A DNA stretch of 64,000 nucleotides from Curtobacterium sp. TC1 (GCF_019844075.1 NZ_CP081964.1:2790001-2854000), one strand, 5' to 3'. Positions 7,776 through 17,418 are shown, counted from the stretch's first letter. Translations and numbers: made by a program. Notes: generated by a model not told the origin, from the sequence alone.

Positions 7776-8420
7776 ATGGGGGACATGACGGTGCCAGCGA
7801 CGCCACACCTGCGCGCCAGCGTGTACGACGTCGTCCTCCGTCCCCGCCGGTCCCTGGTCCGCTCGACCGCGCTGAGCATCGTGTTCTCGGCAGTGCCGCT
7901 CGCCGTCGCCCTGGTCTGGGTGTCGTTCCCGTTCCGGACGTGGGCGCTGGTCGCGACCGTGGTCGTGGCGCTCGCGGTCCTCGTCGGCATCGTGTTCGTC
8001 CGACTGAGCACCGCGTACATCGGCATCGACCCCGACGGCCTGACGATCCGGGGCGTGGTCACCGCGCACCGTCGGATCCCCCGCGACCGCGTGCACAGTC
8101 TGGTGCTCGCCACCACCTACGGCAGCTCGGTCGACCGCACCATGCGCGAGCTCGTGGCCTTCGACGCGACGGGCGCGCACCTGTTCCGCATCCGCGCCGA
8201 CGTGTGGGGCGACGACGGGCTCGCCCAGGTCGTCGACGTCCTGGGCGTCCAGCTGACGGAAGAGGCGCGTCCGGTCTCGGCCCGGGTCTTCGCGAAGCGC
8301 TACCCGTCGAGCCGCGCCTGGTACGAACAGCGGCCGGCCTACCTGCTCGTCGGCGGCGTGGCGGCACTCGTCGTCGTGGGTCTGCTCGTCGTCGAGTTCA
8401 CGGGGCTGCTCGGTCGCTGA
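7776..8420 (+). CDS. Membrane protein with PH-like domain
   Basis: The protein has 214 residues. Two hydrophobic helices at about 30-75 are followed by a beta-rich part (IGIDPDGLTIRGVVTAHRRIPRDRVHSLVL) resembling bacterial PH-like domains, and a final helix at about 188-208. Family members are common in actinobacteria and have no firmly assigned role. ATG 7776 has AGGAG 6 bases upstream. It is the first chromosomal gene after the integrated element and is convergent with the HerA-type ATPase gene. Confidence 0.6.
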   Translation: MGDMTVPATPHLRASVYDVVLRPRRSLVRSTALSIVFSAVPLAVALVWVSFPFRTWALVATVVVALAVLVGIVFVRLSTAYIGIDPDGLTIRGVVTAHRRIPRDRVHSLVLATTYGSSVDRTMRELVAFDATGAHLFRIRADVWGDDGLAQVVDVLGVQLTEEARPVSARVFAKRYPSSRAWYEQRPAYLLVGGVAALVVVGLLVVEFTGLLGR

Positions 8421-8439
8421 CGCGCGGAGCCGTTGGACG

Positions 8440-10446
8440 TCACCGACGTCGGCGCAGCGTCGAGAAGATCCCCTGCACGACCTCCTTCGCGATCGTGCTC
8501 CCGAGTCCTGACCCGAGCAGGTCCGACAGCGGGTCGTCCGCCTTCCGCGAGGCCGTCGTCCGTGTGCTCCGCCCCGACCGGCCCGAACGCCGCGACGCCG
8601 CAGCCCGCTCGGCCTTCTCGAACTCGCGCTGCGTCCGTTCGTACTCCTTCTGCGCGGCAGCCCGCTCGCGTTCCTCCTGCTTGGCCTGCGCGGCGGCTTC
8701 CCTGGCCGCGGTCGCCGCAGCTCGCGCCGCTTCCTTCTCGGCCTCGGCAGCCGCGAGGGCTGCATCCTTCTGCGCGTCGACCGCGGCGGCCTCGGCAGCT
8801 GCTGCCTCCATGCGGCGCGCGAGCATCTCGTGCGCCGAGTCCGGGTCGACCCGGGTGCCGTACGTCGCGAGCAACGGCGATGCCTGCACCCGCGACTGCA
8901 TCTCGGCGGCGGGCATCGTGTCCATCGAGCCCTGCGGCGCGCGCAACCGGGTCCACGCGACCGGCGTCGGCGCCCCCTTCTCGTTCATGATGGTGACGAT
9001 CGCTTCGCCGGTCGCAAGCGAGGTCAGTACCTCGCCCAGGTCGTAGTCGCTCGACGGGTAGGTCGACACCGTCGCCCGGAGCGCCTTCGCATCGTCGGGG
9101 GTGTGCGCCCGCAGCTGGTGCTGGATGCGCGAACCGAGCTGCGCCAGCACGTCGTTCGGCACGTCCTTCGGGGTCTGGGTCACGAAGAAGATCCCGACGC
9201 CCTTCGACCGGATCAGCCGCACGGTCCGCACGATCTGGTCCGTGAAGTCCTTCGACGCCCCGCTGAACAGCAGGTGCGCCTCGTCGAAGAAGAACACGAG
9301 CTTCGGCTTGTCCTGGTCGCCGACCTCCGGCAGTTCGTTGAACAGGTCGGCGAGCAGCCACATCAGGAACGTCGAGAAGACCTCGGGCTGGTCCTGCACG
9401 CCCGGGACCTCGAGCAGGCTCACGATCCCCCGCCCGTCCGCCGCCCTGCGCAGGAACACCTGCGTGTCGATCTCGGGCTCGCCGAAGAACTGGTCGGCAC
9501 CCTTGTCGGCGAACGTGATGAGCTCACGCAGGATCACCCCGGCGGTTTGCTTCGACAGACCACCGAGCTCGGCGAGTTCACCCTTGCCCTCGTCGCCCAC
9601 CAGGAACGTCAGCACGCTCCGCAGGTCGGCCAGGTCGACGAGCGGCAACCCGGCCTGCACGGCGTAGTGGAAGACGAGCCCGAGCGAGGACTCCTGGGTG
9701 TCGTTCAGTCCGAGCACCTTGGACAACAGCAACGGCCCGAACCCGGACACGGTCGCACGGATCGGCACACCGGTGCCCTGCCCGCCGAGCGAGAAGAGCT
9801 CCGCCTGGCTCGCGACGCCCTGCCACTGCTGGCCGATGTCCTCGGTGCGCGCGAGCAGCTTCTCGTTCCCCTGCCCGACCACCGCGAGACCGGACAGGTC
9901 GCCCTTGATGTCGGCCGCGAACACCGGCACGCCGTTCGCCGCGATCTGCTCGGCCAGGACCTGCAACGTGCGGGTCTTGCCGGTGCCGGTCGCGCCGGCG
10001 ACCAGCCCGTGCCGGTTCAGCATGCCGAGCGGGATGCGGACCTGGACATCCGGCTGCGCCTCGCCGTTCACCAGGGCGCCGAGTTCGAGCGCCGGCCCCT
10101 CGACGGTGTAGCCGGTGCGGATCGCGGCGACGGCGTCCGGTCCCAGCGGGCCCGCTCCGCCGCTGACGGGAGGCACGGTGCCGGCAGCCGGGGCGGGCTC
10201 TGGAGACGACGGGACGGCGGAGGCGGGCTCCGCGTCGGGGGCGAGCCGGGCCTCCTGTCCGGATGGTGCCGGGGACCCGGCGACAGCCGGTTCGGCGTCC
10301 GGCGTGAGTACCGGCGCTTGTGCCGCGAGCGCGGCCGCGAGCTCCTCGGCCCGCTGCACGGCTTCGTCGGCCAGCCGACGTGCCTCGTCCGCTGCCCGCT
10401 TGGCGGCCTCGGCCGCTGCCCGTGCCTGCTCCACCGCGTCGCTCAT
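8440..10446 (-). CDS. HerA-like ATPase (DUF853 family)
   Basis: The protein has 668 residues. An Ala/Glu-rich coiled-coil N-terminus (1-45) and a Pro/Ala linker lead to a P-loop (GATGTGKT, 151-158) and a Walker B with FFFDEAH (385-391); the C-terminal 150 residues are again Ala/Glu/Lys/Arg-rich. This is the HerA/FtsK-like hexameric ATPase fold of the DUF853 group, whose cellular task is not settled; DNA translocation is likely. ATG 10446 lies 6 bases after a TAGGCT -10 box (10453-10458 on this strand), so the mRNA is probably leaderless and the start well fixed. Confidence 0.85.
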   Translation of the reverse strand: MSDAVEQARAAAEAAKRAADEARRLADEAVQRAEELAAALAAQAPVLTPDAEPAVAGSPAPSGQEARLAPDAEPASAVPSSPEPAPAAGTVPPVSGGAGPLGPDAVAAIRTGYTVEGPALELGALVNGEAQPDVQVRIPLGMLNRHGLVAGATGTGKTRTLQVLAEQIAANGVPVFAADIKGDLSGLAVVGQGNEKLLARTEDIGQQWQGVASQAELFSLGGQGTGVPIRATVSGFGPLLLSKVLGLNDTQESSLGLVFHYAVQAGLPLVDLADLRSVLTFLVGDEGKGELAELGGLSKQTAGVILRELITFADKGADQFFGEPEIDTQVFLRRAADGRGIVSLLEVPGVQDQPEVFSTFLMWLLADLFNELPEVGDQDKPKLVFFFDEAHLLFSGASKDFTDQIVRTVRLIRSKGVGIFFVTQTPKDVPNDVLAQLGSRIQHQLRAHTPDDAKALRATVSTYPSSDYDLGEVLTSLATGEAIVTIMNEKGAPTPVAWTRLRAPQGSMDTMPAAEMQSRVQASPLLATYGTRVDPDSAHEMLARRMEAAAAEAAAVDAQKDAALAAAEAEKEAARAAATAAREAAAQAKQEERERAAAQKEYERTQREFEKAERAAASRRSGRSGRSTRTTASRKADDPLSDLLGSGLGSTIAKEVVQGIFSTLRRRR

Positions 10447-10565
10447 GGGCACAGCCTATGGACGCGCGGGGGCCGCTGTCCGGCCGGTCCCGCAAGCTCG
10501 ATGCCGAACGACGAGACCGTTGTCGGACGACGTCGATCTCGTCGTTCCGAGTCGCGTGCGAACCG

Positions 10566-11822
10566 TCAGTGTGTGAGCTCTGGGACCGTCCGGGGCCGCA
10601 CCACGAACCACAGGATCAGGATGGCCATCACCGAGGTCGAAGCCATCACCATCGCCATCGGGGTCGCGGTCGTGATGCCGAGCCAGCCCACGATCGGCGA
10701 GATCAGGCCGGCGACGCCGAAGTTCAGGGCGCCGAGCAGGGACGCTGCCGTGCCGGCCTCCTTGCCGTGGGCGGCGAGCCCGATGACCTGGACCAGCGGG
10801 AACGAGAACCCGCAGGCCGCGATGAAGAACCACAGGGGCACGAGCACGCCCACGAGGCCCGCGCCGACCTGGTCGAGCACGATGATCGCGATCGACGCCA
10901 GGAACAGGGTCGCCGTCGAGCACGCCAGGATCCACTGCGGACCGACGCGCTGCGCCAACCGCGCGGATATCTGCACACCGAGCACGACGCCCACCGAGTT
11001 CACGGCGAAGAGCAGGCCGTACTGCTGGGCGTCGAGTCCGTAGACGCCCTGGAACAGGAACGGCGACGAGCTGAGGTACGAGAACAGCCCGCTGAACACC
11101 ATCGCCCCGATGAGTGCGACGCCGACGAAGATCCGGTCGGAGAACAGCGCCTTGTACCGCTGGCCGATCGTGGAGTGCCCGGCTTCGCGGCGACGGGCCG
11201 GTGGCAGGGTCTCGACGATGAGCAGGATCGACGCGATCACCACGGCCAAGCCGTAGCAGGCGAGGAACACGAAGATGCCGCGCCAGCTGGTGAACTGGAG
11301 CATCTGCGAGCCGATGAGCGGTGCGAGGATCGGCGCCAACCCGTTCACCATCGCCAGTCGGGACAGCATCCGGACCAGCGGCTTGCCGCCGAACAGGTCG
11401 CGGACGGTGGCCATCGCGACGACACCGCCGGCGGCCGCACCCATGCCCTGGAGCACGCGGAACACCGCGAGGAGCTCGATGTCGGGGGCGGTCGCCGCAC
11501 CGATCGACGCGGCGATGTGCACGGTCGTCGCGATGATGAGCGGCAGTCGGCGCCCGACCTTGTCGCTCCACGGACCGACGAGCAGCTGCCCGAACGCGAA
11601 CCCGAGCGTCGTCGCCGTGAGCGTGAGCTGCACGGCACCGTCGGTGACGCCGAACTGCTCCTTGATGGCCGGGAACGCCGGCAGGTACAGGTCGATCGTG
11701 AACGGCCCGAGCGCCGTCAGGGCGCCCAGGACGAAGACGTAGACGAGTCGCTGCCCGCGGGAGAGCGAGTCTCCGGGGTGCAGGACGACCCGGAGCGAAC
11801 CGGTGGTGGCGGGCGCGGTCAC
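10566..11822 (-). CDS. Bcr/CflA-type MFS drug exporter
   Basis: The protein has 418 residues and 12 hydrophobic segments. It has the Bcr/CflA pattern (FTIDLYLPAFPAI near the start, then GPWSDKVGRRLPL, the MFS A motif between helices 2 and 3). These carriers expel drugs or other small molecules against protons. I chose GTG 11822, preceded by GAAGGA nine bases upstream, over longer starts; the longer N-terminus is Arg-rich and not typical. It is divergent from a TetR regulator, the usual layout for an inducible exporter, with a palindrome (11874-11885) just downstream of a likely TAAGAT -10 box. Confidence 0.85.
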   Translation of the reverse strand: MTAPATTGSLRVVLHPGDSLSRGQRLVYVFVLGALTALGPFTIDLYLPAFPAIKEQFGVTDGAVQLTLTATTLGFAFGQLLVGPWSDKVGRRLPLIIATTVHIAASIGAATAPDIELLAVFRVLQGMGAAAGGVVAMATVRDLFGGKPLVRMLSRLAMVNGLAPILAPLIGSQMLQFTSWRGIFVFLACYGLAVVIASILLIVETLPPARRREAGHSTIGQRYKALFSDRIFVGVALIGAMVFSGLFSYLSSSPFLFQGVYGLDAQQYGLLFAVNSVGVVLGVQISARLAQRVGPQWILACSTATLFLASIAIIVLDQVGAGLVGVLVPLWFFIAACGFSFPLVQVIGLAAHGKEAGTAASLLGALNFGVAGLISPIVGWLGITTATPMAMVMASTSVMAILILWFVVRPRTVPELTH

Positions 11823-11873
11823 GAGCAGGAGTCCTTCGGCGGTGAGGGGTGAGGAGGTGATCGCGGCGTCGAT

Positions 11874-11885
11874 CGAATCGATTCG
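11874..11885. promoter_or_regulatory. Palindrome, possible TetR operator
   Basis: CGAATCGATTCG is a perfect 12-bp palindrome in the gap between the exporter and the TetR gene. It lies just downstream of TAAGAT, a plausible -10 for the exporter, where a bound repressor would block transcription. Confidence 0.45.
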
Positions 11886-12048
11886 TCCGCGGAACCATCT
11901 TACGGGCCGAACGAACGCTCCCGACGCGCTCGGCACGGAATTGCCCGCGTGTTGCCGTCGCTCGTCCGCGTACCGATCCCGCGCCATGCGGTACCGTCGG
12001 ACTGCTCGGGGGCCTCCGGGTGAACCGGATCAGAAGGGGGTGGGCGTC

Positions 12049-12630
12049 ATGGTGGATGCCCGGATCCTGCACACGACCGCCGCCCTGCGCGAAGCGATCC
12101 TGCGGCTGGCGGCGGACCGCCCCGTCTCCGAGATCACCGTCGCCGACGTCACCCGCGCCGCCGGCATCAACCGCGCGACGTTCTACTCGCACGCGGTCTC
12201 CCCCGGATCGCTGCTCGCCGACGTGCTGACGCCGGAACTCGACCGCATCCGTCAGGACGACGCCGACGACCGCCGGGCAGCCGCCGCGCGCGGTGCCGAC
12301 GCGGCCGAACTCGCGGCCATCACGCGGCGGGGCATCAACGCGGTCGTCGAGCACGTGACCATGCACCGCGACATCTACGCCAAGGCGCTGCCGGACCCGA
12401 ACGACGCGTCACTGCACCGGCTGCTCGTCGGCCACTTCACCGAGTCGAGCGCCCTGCACATCCGCGAGCTCGACGCGGAACGCCGGCCGGAACTGCTCGA
12501 CGACGTGGCCGCCGGGTACGTCGCGCAGGGCTTCGTCGGCGCGATCGAGGCCTGGCTCGCCGGGCCCCGACGTTCGAGGAAGGCGCTGGTCGAGACGATC
12601 ACGCTGTCGTTCCCGGCCTGGTGGAGCTGA
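12049..12630 (+). CDS. TetR-family regulator
   Basis: The protein has 193 residues. The N-terminal 50 residues form the TetR helix-turn-helix (ALREAILRLAADRPVSEITVADVTRAAGINRATFYSH pattern); the rest is the ligand-binding helical domain. It is divergent from the MFS exporter and most likely represses it until a ligand binds. AAGGGGG lies about 11 bases before ATG 12049, a little far; a GTG at 12041 region is not in frame. The C-terminus ends in FPAWWS. Confidence 0.8.
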   Translation: MVDARILHTTAALREAILRLAADRPVSEITVADVTRAAGINRATFYSHAVSPGSLLADVLTPELDRIRQDDADDRRAAAARGADAAELAAITRRGINAVVEHVTMHRDIYAKALPDPNDASLHRLLVGHFTESSALHIRELDAERRPELLDDVAAGYVAQGFVGAIEAWLAGPRRSRKALVETITLSFPAWWS

Positions 12631-12691
12631 ACTGAGCCGTCTGGTGGCACCTCGCTGACCGGCCTGGTGTCGCCGCGCTGAGCCGCACCGG

Positions 12692-13264
12692 TCACTCGGC
12701 GTCGGTCGAGTCGCCGTCGCTCGGTTCGGTCTCCGGCTTCTCGCCGCGCTGCAACGACTGCACGACCTCGACGGCGGTGGCCGACAGGTCCGCGTCGTCG
12801 GCACCTGCTGGCACCCGGTAGTCGGCGGACACGCCGTCGCCTCCCGTGCCGCTCGCCGGCAGCGGGTCACCGAGCGACACCACGACGACGCCGGCGTCGT
12901 GCGCCGTCTGGATCACCCCGGTCAGCGCCGACGGCCGAGCCGCGTGCACGAGCAGTGCTTTGGCACCCTTGCGGACGAGCTGGGCGACCGCGGTCCGCTG
13001 GGACGCCGCCGCACCCGACGCGGGTGCGACCCGGACGTCGGGACGGAAGCCGGCGTCGGACAGGCCGGTGCGCAGGTCTTCGCCCAGGGCCGTGTCGTCG
13101 TGGACCAGCACGACGCCGATCACGGCCTGCTTGTCGAACCCGCCGTCGGAGCTCGTGAGGTCCGTGCTCTGCACCGGCGTGGGCGCAGCGGACGTCGTGC
13201 CCTGGCAGCCGGCCAGCGCGAGGGCGGCCGTCAGGACGACGGCTGCAGCGACGATGCGCACCAC
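12692..13264 (-). CDS. Lipoprotein resembling a periplasmic sugar-binding fold
   Basis: The protein has 190 residues. A signal peptide with lipobox LALAGC (Cys20) marks it as a lipoprotein anchored outside the membrane. The mature part has repeats of beta-alpha type (VIGVVLVHDDTALGEDLRTGLSDAGF...) resembling one lobe of a type I periplasmic-binding protein, but it is shorter than a full binding protein. I chose GTG 13264, six bases after GAAGGAG. The tail is acidic. Ligand unknown. Confidence 0.65.
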   Translation of the reverse strand: MVRIVAAAVVLTAALALAGCQGTTSAAPTPVQSTDLTSSDGGFDKQAVIGVVLVHDDTALGEDLRTGLSDAGFRPDVRVAPASGAAASQRTAVAQLVRKGAKALLVHAARPSALTGVIQTAHDAGVVVVSLGDPLPASGTGGDGVSADYRVPAGADDADLSATAVEVVQSLQRGEKPETEPSDGDSTDAE

Positions 13265-13295
13265 GGGGGTCTCCTTCTCGGTCCGGTTTGCCACG

Positions 13296-14696
13296 CTACC
13301 CGGCTGCGCGGTCCGCCGACGCCGACGACACCGGCGCGGGGACCGGTCCGAGCCGCCGGACCGCGGCGACCGCCAGTGCGGCGAAGCAGATCATCGCCGC
13401 GAAGACGAGCGGGAACGACACCGTGCCGTCGGCGCCGCCGGTCGCGGTGAAGAGCAGTCCGGTGACCGCCAGGCCGATGACGCTGCCCGCGGCGTCGGCG
13501 ATGGTGAGCGCCGAGCTCGCGAACCCGTCGTCGCCCTCGCCCGAGAACCGCAGGGTGAGCATCGACGTGCGCGGGTAGATCGCGCCCATGCCCGCGCCGC
13601 CGACGAACCACCCGGCGACGAGCACCCACCACGACAGGTCGAGCGTCGCCACCGCGAGCGCTGCCAGCAGGCTCACGAGCACCAGCGCGAGTCCGACGCC
13701 GAAGGTCCGGCGTGCGGTCAGTCGCTGCTCCCCCAGCCGGCCGTGCACCCAGCTCGAGGCCGCCCAGCTCAGCGCCGCGACCGTCAGCGCGAGCCCCGCG
13801 GCCGATGCGGACAGGCCGTGCTGTGCCTGCAGCAGGAACGGCACGTACGCCTCGCTGCCGAAGAACGACGCCGCCACGAGCCCGCGCAGCAGCACCACCG
13901 AGGGCAGCCCGGCGGCGGCGCGGAAGGTGCCCGCCGGCAGCAGCGGCCGCAGGGCGAACCACGTGCCGACCAGGCCGACCAGGACCGCGGCCACCATCCC
14001 CCACGGGGTCAGGTCCGGCGCCACGTTGAGCAGCAGGATCGACACGGCCGCGGCGACCGACCACCCGATCCGTACCCGCTGCCACGGCGGTCGCAGCTCG
14101 ACCGCCGGTGCCTGCAGCCGTCCGAGTGTCGGCACGAGCACGGTGAACGCACCGACGGCGATCACGAGCGCCCCCGCGAAGACCCAGTGCCAGTTCCACG
14201 TGTCGGTGACGATGCCGGCGATCGCCGGGCCGATGAGCGCCGGCACCACCCAGGCGGCGGCGAACCCGGCGAAGACCGGTCCGTGCAGTTCGGCGGGGAA
14301 GATCCGTGCGACGAGCACGTAGAGCACGACGTCGATCGCGCCGGCGCCGAAGCCCTCGACCAGGCGCCCGACGAGGAAGACCTCCATCGTCGGCGCGAGC
14401 ATGACCACGGCGGTCCCCACGGCGAAGAGCAGGGCGGAGACCCAGGCGACCACCCGGCCGCCGGCGCGGTCGGTCCAGTTGCCGGCGAGCACCATGCCGG
14501 GCACCCCGGCGGCGAGCGGCGCGGCGAACGCCAGCGCGTAGAGCGCCTCGCCGTCCAGGTCGCGACTGATCACCGGCATGATCGTCGTCATCGCGAGGTT
14601 CTGGAACGCCGCGACGCCCACGATCGCGACCATCCCGATCGTCGCGAGGGCGTAGCGCCCGCTCAGCAGGCCCGTCCTCGTCGCCGTGGTGCTCAC
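13296..14696 (-). CDS. MFS transporter
   Basis: The protein has 466 residues and about 14 hydrophobic segments, with NWTDRAGGR in the MFS A-motif position. This length and layout fit the DHA2-type drug/proton antiporters, but the substrate cannot be told. GTG 14696 sits 6 bases after a TACGAT -10 box (14703-14708), so translation is probably leaderless. It follows the lipoprotein gene region in the same direction (32 bases from its start). Confidence 0.8.
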   Translation of the reverse strand: MSTTATRTGLLSGRYALATIGMVAIVGVAAFQNLAMTTIMPVISRDLDGEALYALAFAAPLAAGVPGMVLAGNWTDRAGGRVVAWVSALLFAVGTAVVMLAPTMEVFLVGRLVEGFGAGAIDVVLYVLVARIFPAELHGPVFAGFAAAWVVPALIGPAIAGIVTDTWNWHWVFAGALVIAVGAFTVLVPTLGRLQAPAVELRPPWQRVRIGWSVAAAVSILLLNVAPDLTPWGMVAAVLVGLVGTWFALRPLLPAGTFRAAAGLPSVVLLRGLVAASFFGSEAYVPFLLQAQHGLSASAAGLALTVAALSWAASSWVHGRLGEQRLTARRTFGVGLALVLVSLLAALAVATLDLSWWVLVAGWFVGGAGMGAIYPRTSMLTLRFSGEGDDGFASSALTIADAAGSVIGLAVTGLLFTATGGADGTVSFPLVFAAMICFAALAVAAVRRLGPVPAPVSSASADRAAG

Positions 14697-14727
14697 CCGC
14701 TCATCGTAGGGGCGAGGGGCGACACCA

Positions 14728-14819
14728 CGGACCCGCCGGGAGGGCGCCGCAGACCGCGGTCCCGCGGACCCGCCGCGAGCGCGCCGCAGGCCGCGGTCCC
14801 GCGGGAGCGCGTCAGCGCG
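14728..14819. repeat. Two 37-bp tandem units plus an 8-bp tandem repeat
   Basis: The unit containing GCGCCGCAGACCGCGGTCCC starts at 14744 and again at 14781 with one mismatch over 24 bp. Close by, GCGCGTCA repeats directly at 14808-14823 and runs across the stop of the next gene. No gene lies here. Confidence 0.55.
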
Positions 14820-15965
14820 TCAGCGCGCGAGCGCCTGCTGCAGGTCCGCGACCAGGTCGCCGGCGTCCTCGATGCCGACGGACAACCGCACCACGTTCTC
14901 CGGCACCGCCAGCTCCGTGCCCTTCACCGAGGCGTGCGTCATCTCGCTCGGGTACCCGATGAGCGACTCCACACCCCCGAGGGACTCGGCCAGTGCGAAC
15001 AGCTCCGTGGACTCCGCGAAGCGCCGGGCCGCGTCCGGTCCGCCGGACAGTGCGACGGACAGCATCCCGCCGAACCCGCGCATCTGGCGGGCCGCGACGT
15101 CGTGCCCCGGGTGGTCGGTGAGTCCCGGGTAGTAGACACGCTCGACGCCCGGCGCGGCGACGAGCGCCTCGGCGACGGCCTGCGCGTTCGCGGAGTGCCG
15201 CTCCATCCGCACCGCGAGGGTCTTGATGCCACGGGTGGTCAGGAAGGCGTCGAACGGCGACGAGATCGCACCGGCGCCGAACTGCAGGAACTGCACCTTC
15301 GCCGCGAGCTCCTGGTCGGCGAGCACCACGGCGCCGCCGACGACGTCGGAGTGGCCGCCCAGGTACTTCGTCGTCGAGTACACGACGACGTCGGCGCCGA
15401 GCGACAGCGGCTGCTGCAGGTACGGCGAGGCGAAGGTGTTGTCCACGACGACGAGCGCACCCGCCTCGCGCCCGAGGGTGGCGAGTCCGGCGATGTCGGC
15501 GATCTTCATGAGCGGGTTGGTCGGCGTCTCGACCCAGAGCACCGTCTCCTCCGGCGCACCCTGCAGCGCGGCACGGACCTGGTCGAGGTCGCTCATGTCG
15601 ACGACGACGAGCTCGACACCCCACGGCACGTGCAGCCGGCTGACCAGGCGGTGGGTCCCGCCGTACACGTCGTTCCCCATCACCACGCGGGCGCCGGGGC
15701 GGAGCGCGGCCCGGAGCAGGGCGTCCTCGGCGGCGAGGCCGGAGGCGAACGAGTACGCGGCCACGCCCCCGTCGAGGTCGGCGAGCAGCGTCTGCAGGGA
15801 GTCCCGCGTCGGGTTGCCGGCGCGGGAGTACTCGTAGCCGTTCCGCATGCCGCTGATGCCGTCCTGCACGTAGGTGGACGTCAGGTGGATCGGCGGGATG
15901 ACCGCGCCGGTGGGGCCGTCGGGCTCCTGGCCGGCGTGGATGGCGCGGGTGCTGAACTCGGTCAT
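14820..15965 (-). CDS. metB: Cystathionine gamma-synthase/lyase
   Basis: The protein has 381 residues, the full length of the Cys/Met-metabolism PLP family. STRAIHAGQEPD at the start, YSRAGNPTR (46-54) and YSTTKYLGGHSD with the PLP lysine at 200 are diagnostic. It makes or splits cystathionine in transsulfuration. Its neighbour 14 bases upstream is cystathionine beta-synthase, so the pair probably runs from homocysteine to cysteine (gamma-lyase direction), although gamma-synthase is the usual annotation; sequence alone does not decide. ATG 15965 has AAGGAA upstream. Confidence 0.88.
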   Translation of the reverse strand: MTEFSTRAIHAGQEPDGPTGAVIPPIHLTSTYVQDGISGMRNGYEYSRAGNPTRDSLQTLLADLDGGVAAYSFASGLAAEDALLRAALRPGARVVMGNDVYGGTHRLVSRLHVPWGVELVVVDMSDLDQVRAALQGAPEETVLWVETPTNPLMKIADIAGLATLGREAGALVVVDNTFASPYLQQPLSLGADVVVYSTTKYLGGHSDVVGGAVVLADQELAAKVQFLQFGAGAISSPFDAFLTTRGIKTLAVRMERHSANAQAVAEALVAAPGVERVYYPGLTDHPGHDVAARQMRGFGGMLSVALSGGPDAARRFAESTELFALAESLGGVESLIGYPSEMTHASVKGTELAVPENVVRLSVGIEDAGDLVADLQQALAR

Positions 15966-15979
15966 GCTGGCTGCGTTCC

Positions 15980-17344
15980 TTACTCGGAGAGGTAGGTCAG
16001 GAGGTCGTGGCGGGTCAGGACCGTGACCGGCTTGCCGTCCTCGACGACGAGCAGGGCGTCCACCGTCTCGAGGGCCCGGCGCGCTGCGGACACGGACTCG
16101 CCCACACCGATCAGCGGGAGCGGCTCGCCCACGAAGCCGGTCAGGGCGTCCGCCATCTTCGCGGCGCCGGTGAAGACCTGTTCGAGCAGGTCCTTCTCGG
16201 CGACGGCCCCGATGACCTCGCCGATGACGACCGGCGGCTCCGCGCTGAGCACGGGCATCTGGGACACCCCGTACTTGGTCATGATGTCGACGACGTCGCG
16301 CACGGTGTCCGCCGGGTGCGCGTGCACCAGGTCGGGCAGGCGGCCGTCCTTGCCGGCGATGAGCGAGCCGACGGTCCGCGCCTCGTCGGTCTCGGCGAAG
16401 CCGTACGAGCGCATCCACCGGTCGTTGAAGATCTTGCCGAGGTAGCCGCGGCCACCGTCGGGCAGCAGCACCACGACGACGTCGTCCTCGGTCAGGTCAC
16501 GGGCGGCCCGCAACGCCGCGACGACCGCCATGCCGCTGGACCCACCCACGAGCAGGCCCTCTTCCCGCGCCAGGCGTCGGGTCATCGCGAATGAGTCGGC
16601 GTCCGAAACCGCGATGATCTCGTCCGGCACCTCGGGGTCGTACGCGGTCGGCCAGAAGTCCTCGCCGACGCCCTCGACCAGGTACGGACGGCCGGTGCCG
16701 CCGGAGTAGACCGAGCCCTCGGGGTCGGCCCCGACGATGCGGACACGGCCGTCGGACGCCTCCTTCAGGAAGCGCCCGGTCCCCGAGATCGTGCCACCCG
16801 TCCCGACGCCCGCGACGAAGTGGGTGATCTGCTGCTCGGTGTCGCGCCAGATCTCCGGACCGGTGGTCTCGTAGTGGCTGCGGGGCCCGTTCGGGTTCGC
16901 GTACTGGTTCGGCTTGTAGGCGCCCGGGATCTCGCGGACGAGCCGGTCGGACACCGAGTAGTACGACTCCGGGTGCTCCGGCGGAACCGCCGTCGGCGTG
17001 ACGACGATCTCGGCGCCGTACGCCGTCAGGACGTTGCGCTTGTCCTCGCCGACCTTGTCCGGCAGCACGAACACGCACCGGTAGCCGCGCTGCTGAGCGA
17101 CGAGCGCGAGTCCGACCCCGGTGTTGCCCGAGGTGGGTTCGACGATCGTGCCGCCGGGTCCCAGGTCACCGGAGGCCTCGGCCGCGTCGATGATCCGCGT
17201 CGCGATGCGGTCCTTCGACGATCCGCCGGGGTTCAGGTACTCGACCTTCACCAGGACGGTCGCGCGCACCCCCTCGGTGACGCGGTTGAGCTTGACGAGC
17301 GGGGTGTCGCCGACGAGGTCGACCACGGAGTTCGCGTAACGCAC
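15980..17344 (-). CDS. cbs: Cystathionine beta-synthase with CBS-domain pair
   Basis: The protein has 454 residues. The PLP part has NPGGSSKDRIA with lysine 44, EPTSGNTG and GTGGT; the C-terminal 110 residues hold two CBS repeats that usually sense adenosyl compounds. It condenses serine and homocysteine to cystathionine. It is transcribed together with the gamma-synthase/lyase gene. GTG 17344 lies 7 bases after TAGACT (17352-17357), so the mRNA is likely leaderless, which fits the absence of a ribosome binding site. Confidence 0.92.
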   Translation of the reverse strand: MRYANSVVDLVGDTPLVKLNRVTEGVRATVLVKVEYLNPGGSSKDRIATRIIDAAEASGDLGPGGTIVEPTSGNTGVGLALVAQQRGYRCVFVLPDKVGEDKRNVLTAYGAEIVVTPTAVPPEHPESYYSVSDRLVREIPGAYKPNQYANPNGPRSHYETTGPEIWRDTEQQITHFVAGVGTGGTISGTGRFLKEASDGRVRIVGADPEGSVYSGGTGRPYLVEGVGEDFWPTAYDPEVPDEIIAVSDADSFAMTRRLAREEGLLVGGSSGMAVVAALRAARDLTEDDVVVVLLPDGGRGYLGKIFNDRWMRSYGFAETDEARTVGSLIAGKDGRLPDLVHAHPADTVRDVVDIMTKYGVSQMPVLSAEPPVVIGEVIGAVAEKDLLEQVFTGAAKMADALTGFVGEPLPLIGVGESVSAARRALETVDALLVVEDGKPVTVLTRHDLLTYLSE

Positions 17345-17418
17345 GAGGCCGAGTCTAGGACGCGGACACCGCGTTCTGCTGGGTCGTGACGCGCGCCTCG
17401 CCCTGGTCGTGCGCCGCA

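Noticed and set aside
8830..11043. A 737-codon plus-strand open frame over HerA and the MFS exporter
   Set aside because: It is antisense to two genes with intact motifs and has no domain of its own.
12846..15995. A 1,049-codon open frame on the plus strand
   Set aside because: It is antisense to the lipoprotein, MFS and metB genes, which have clear families; high GC leaves the opposite frame open, and its product is a repetitive Arg/Gly/His mix.
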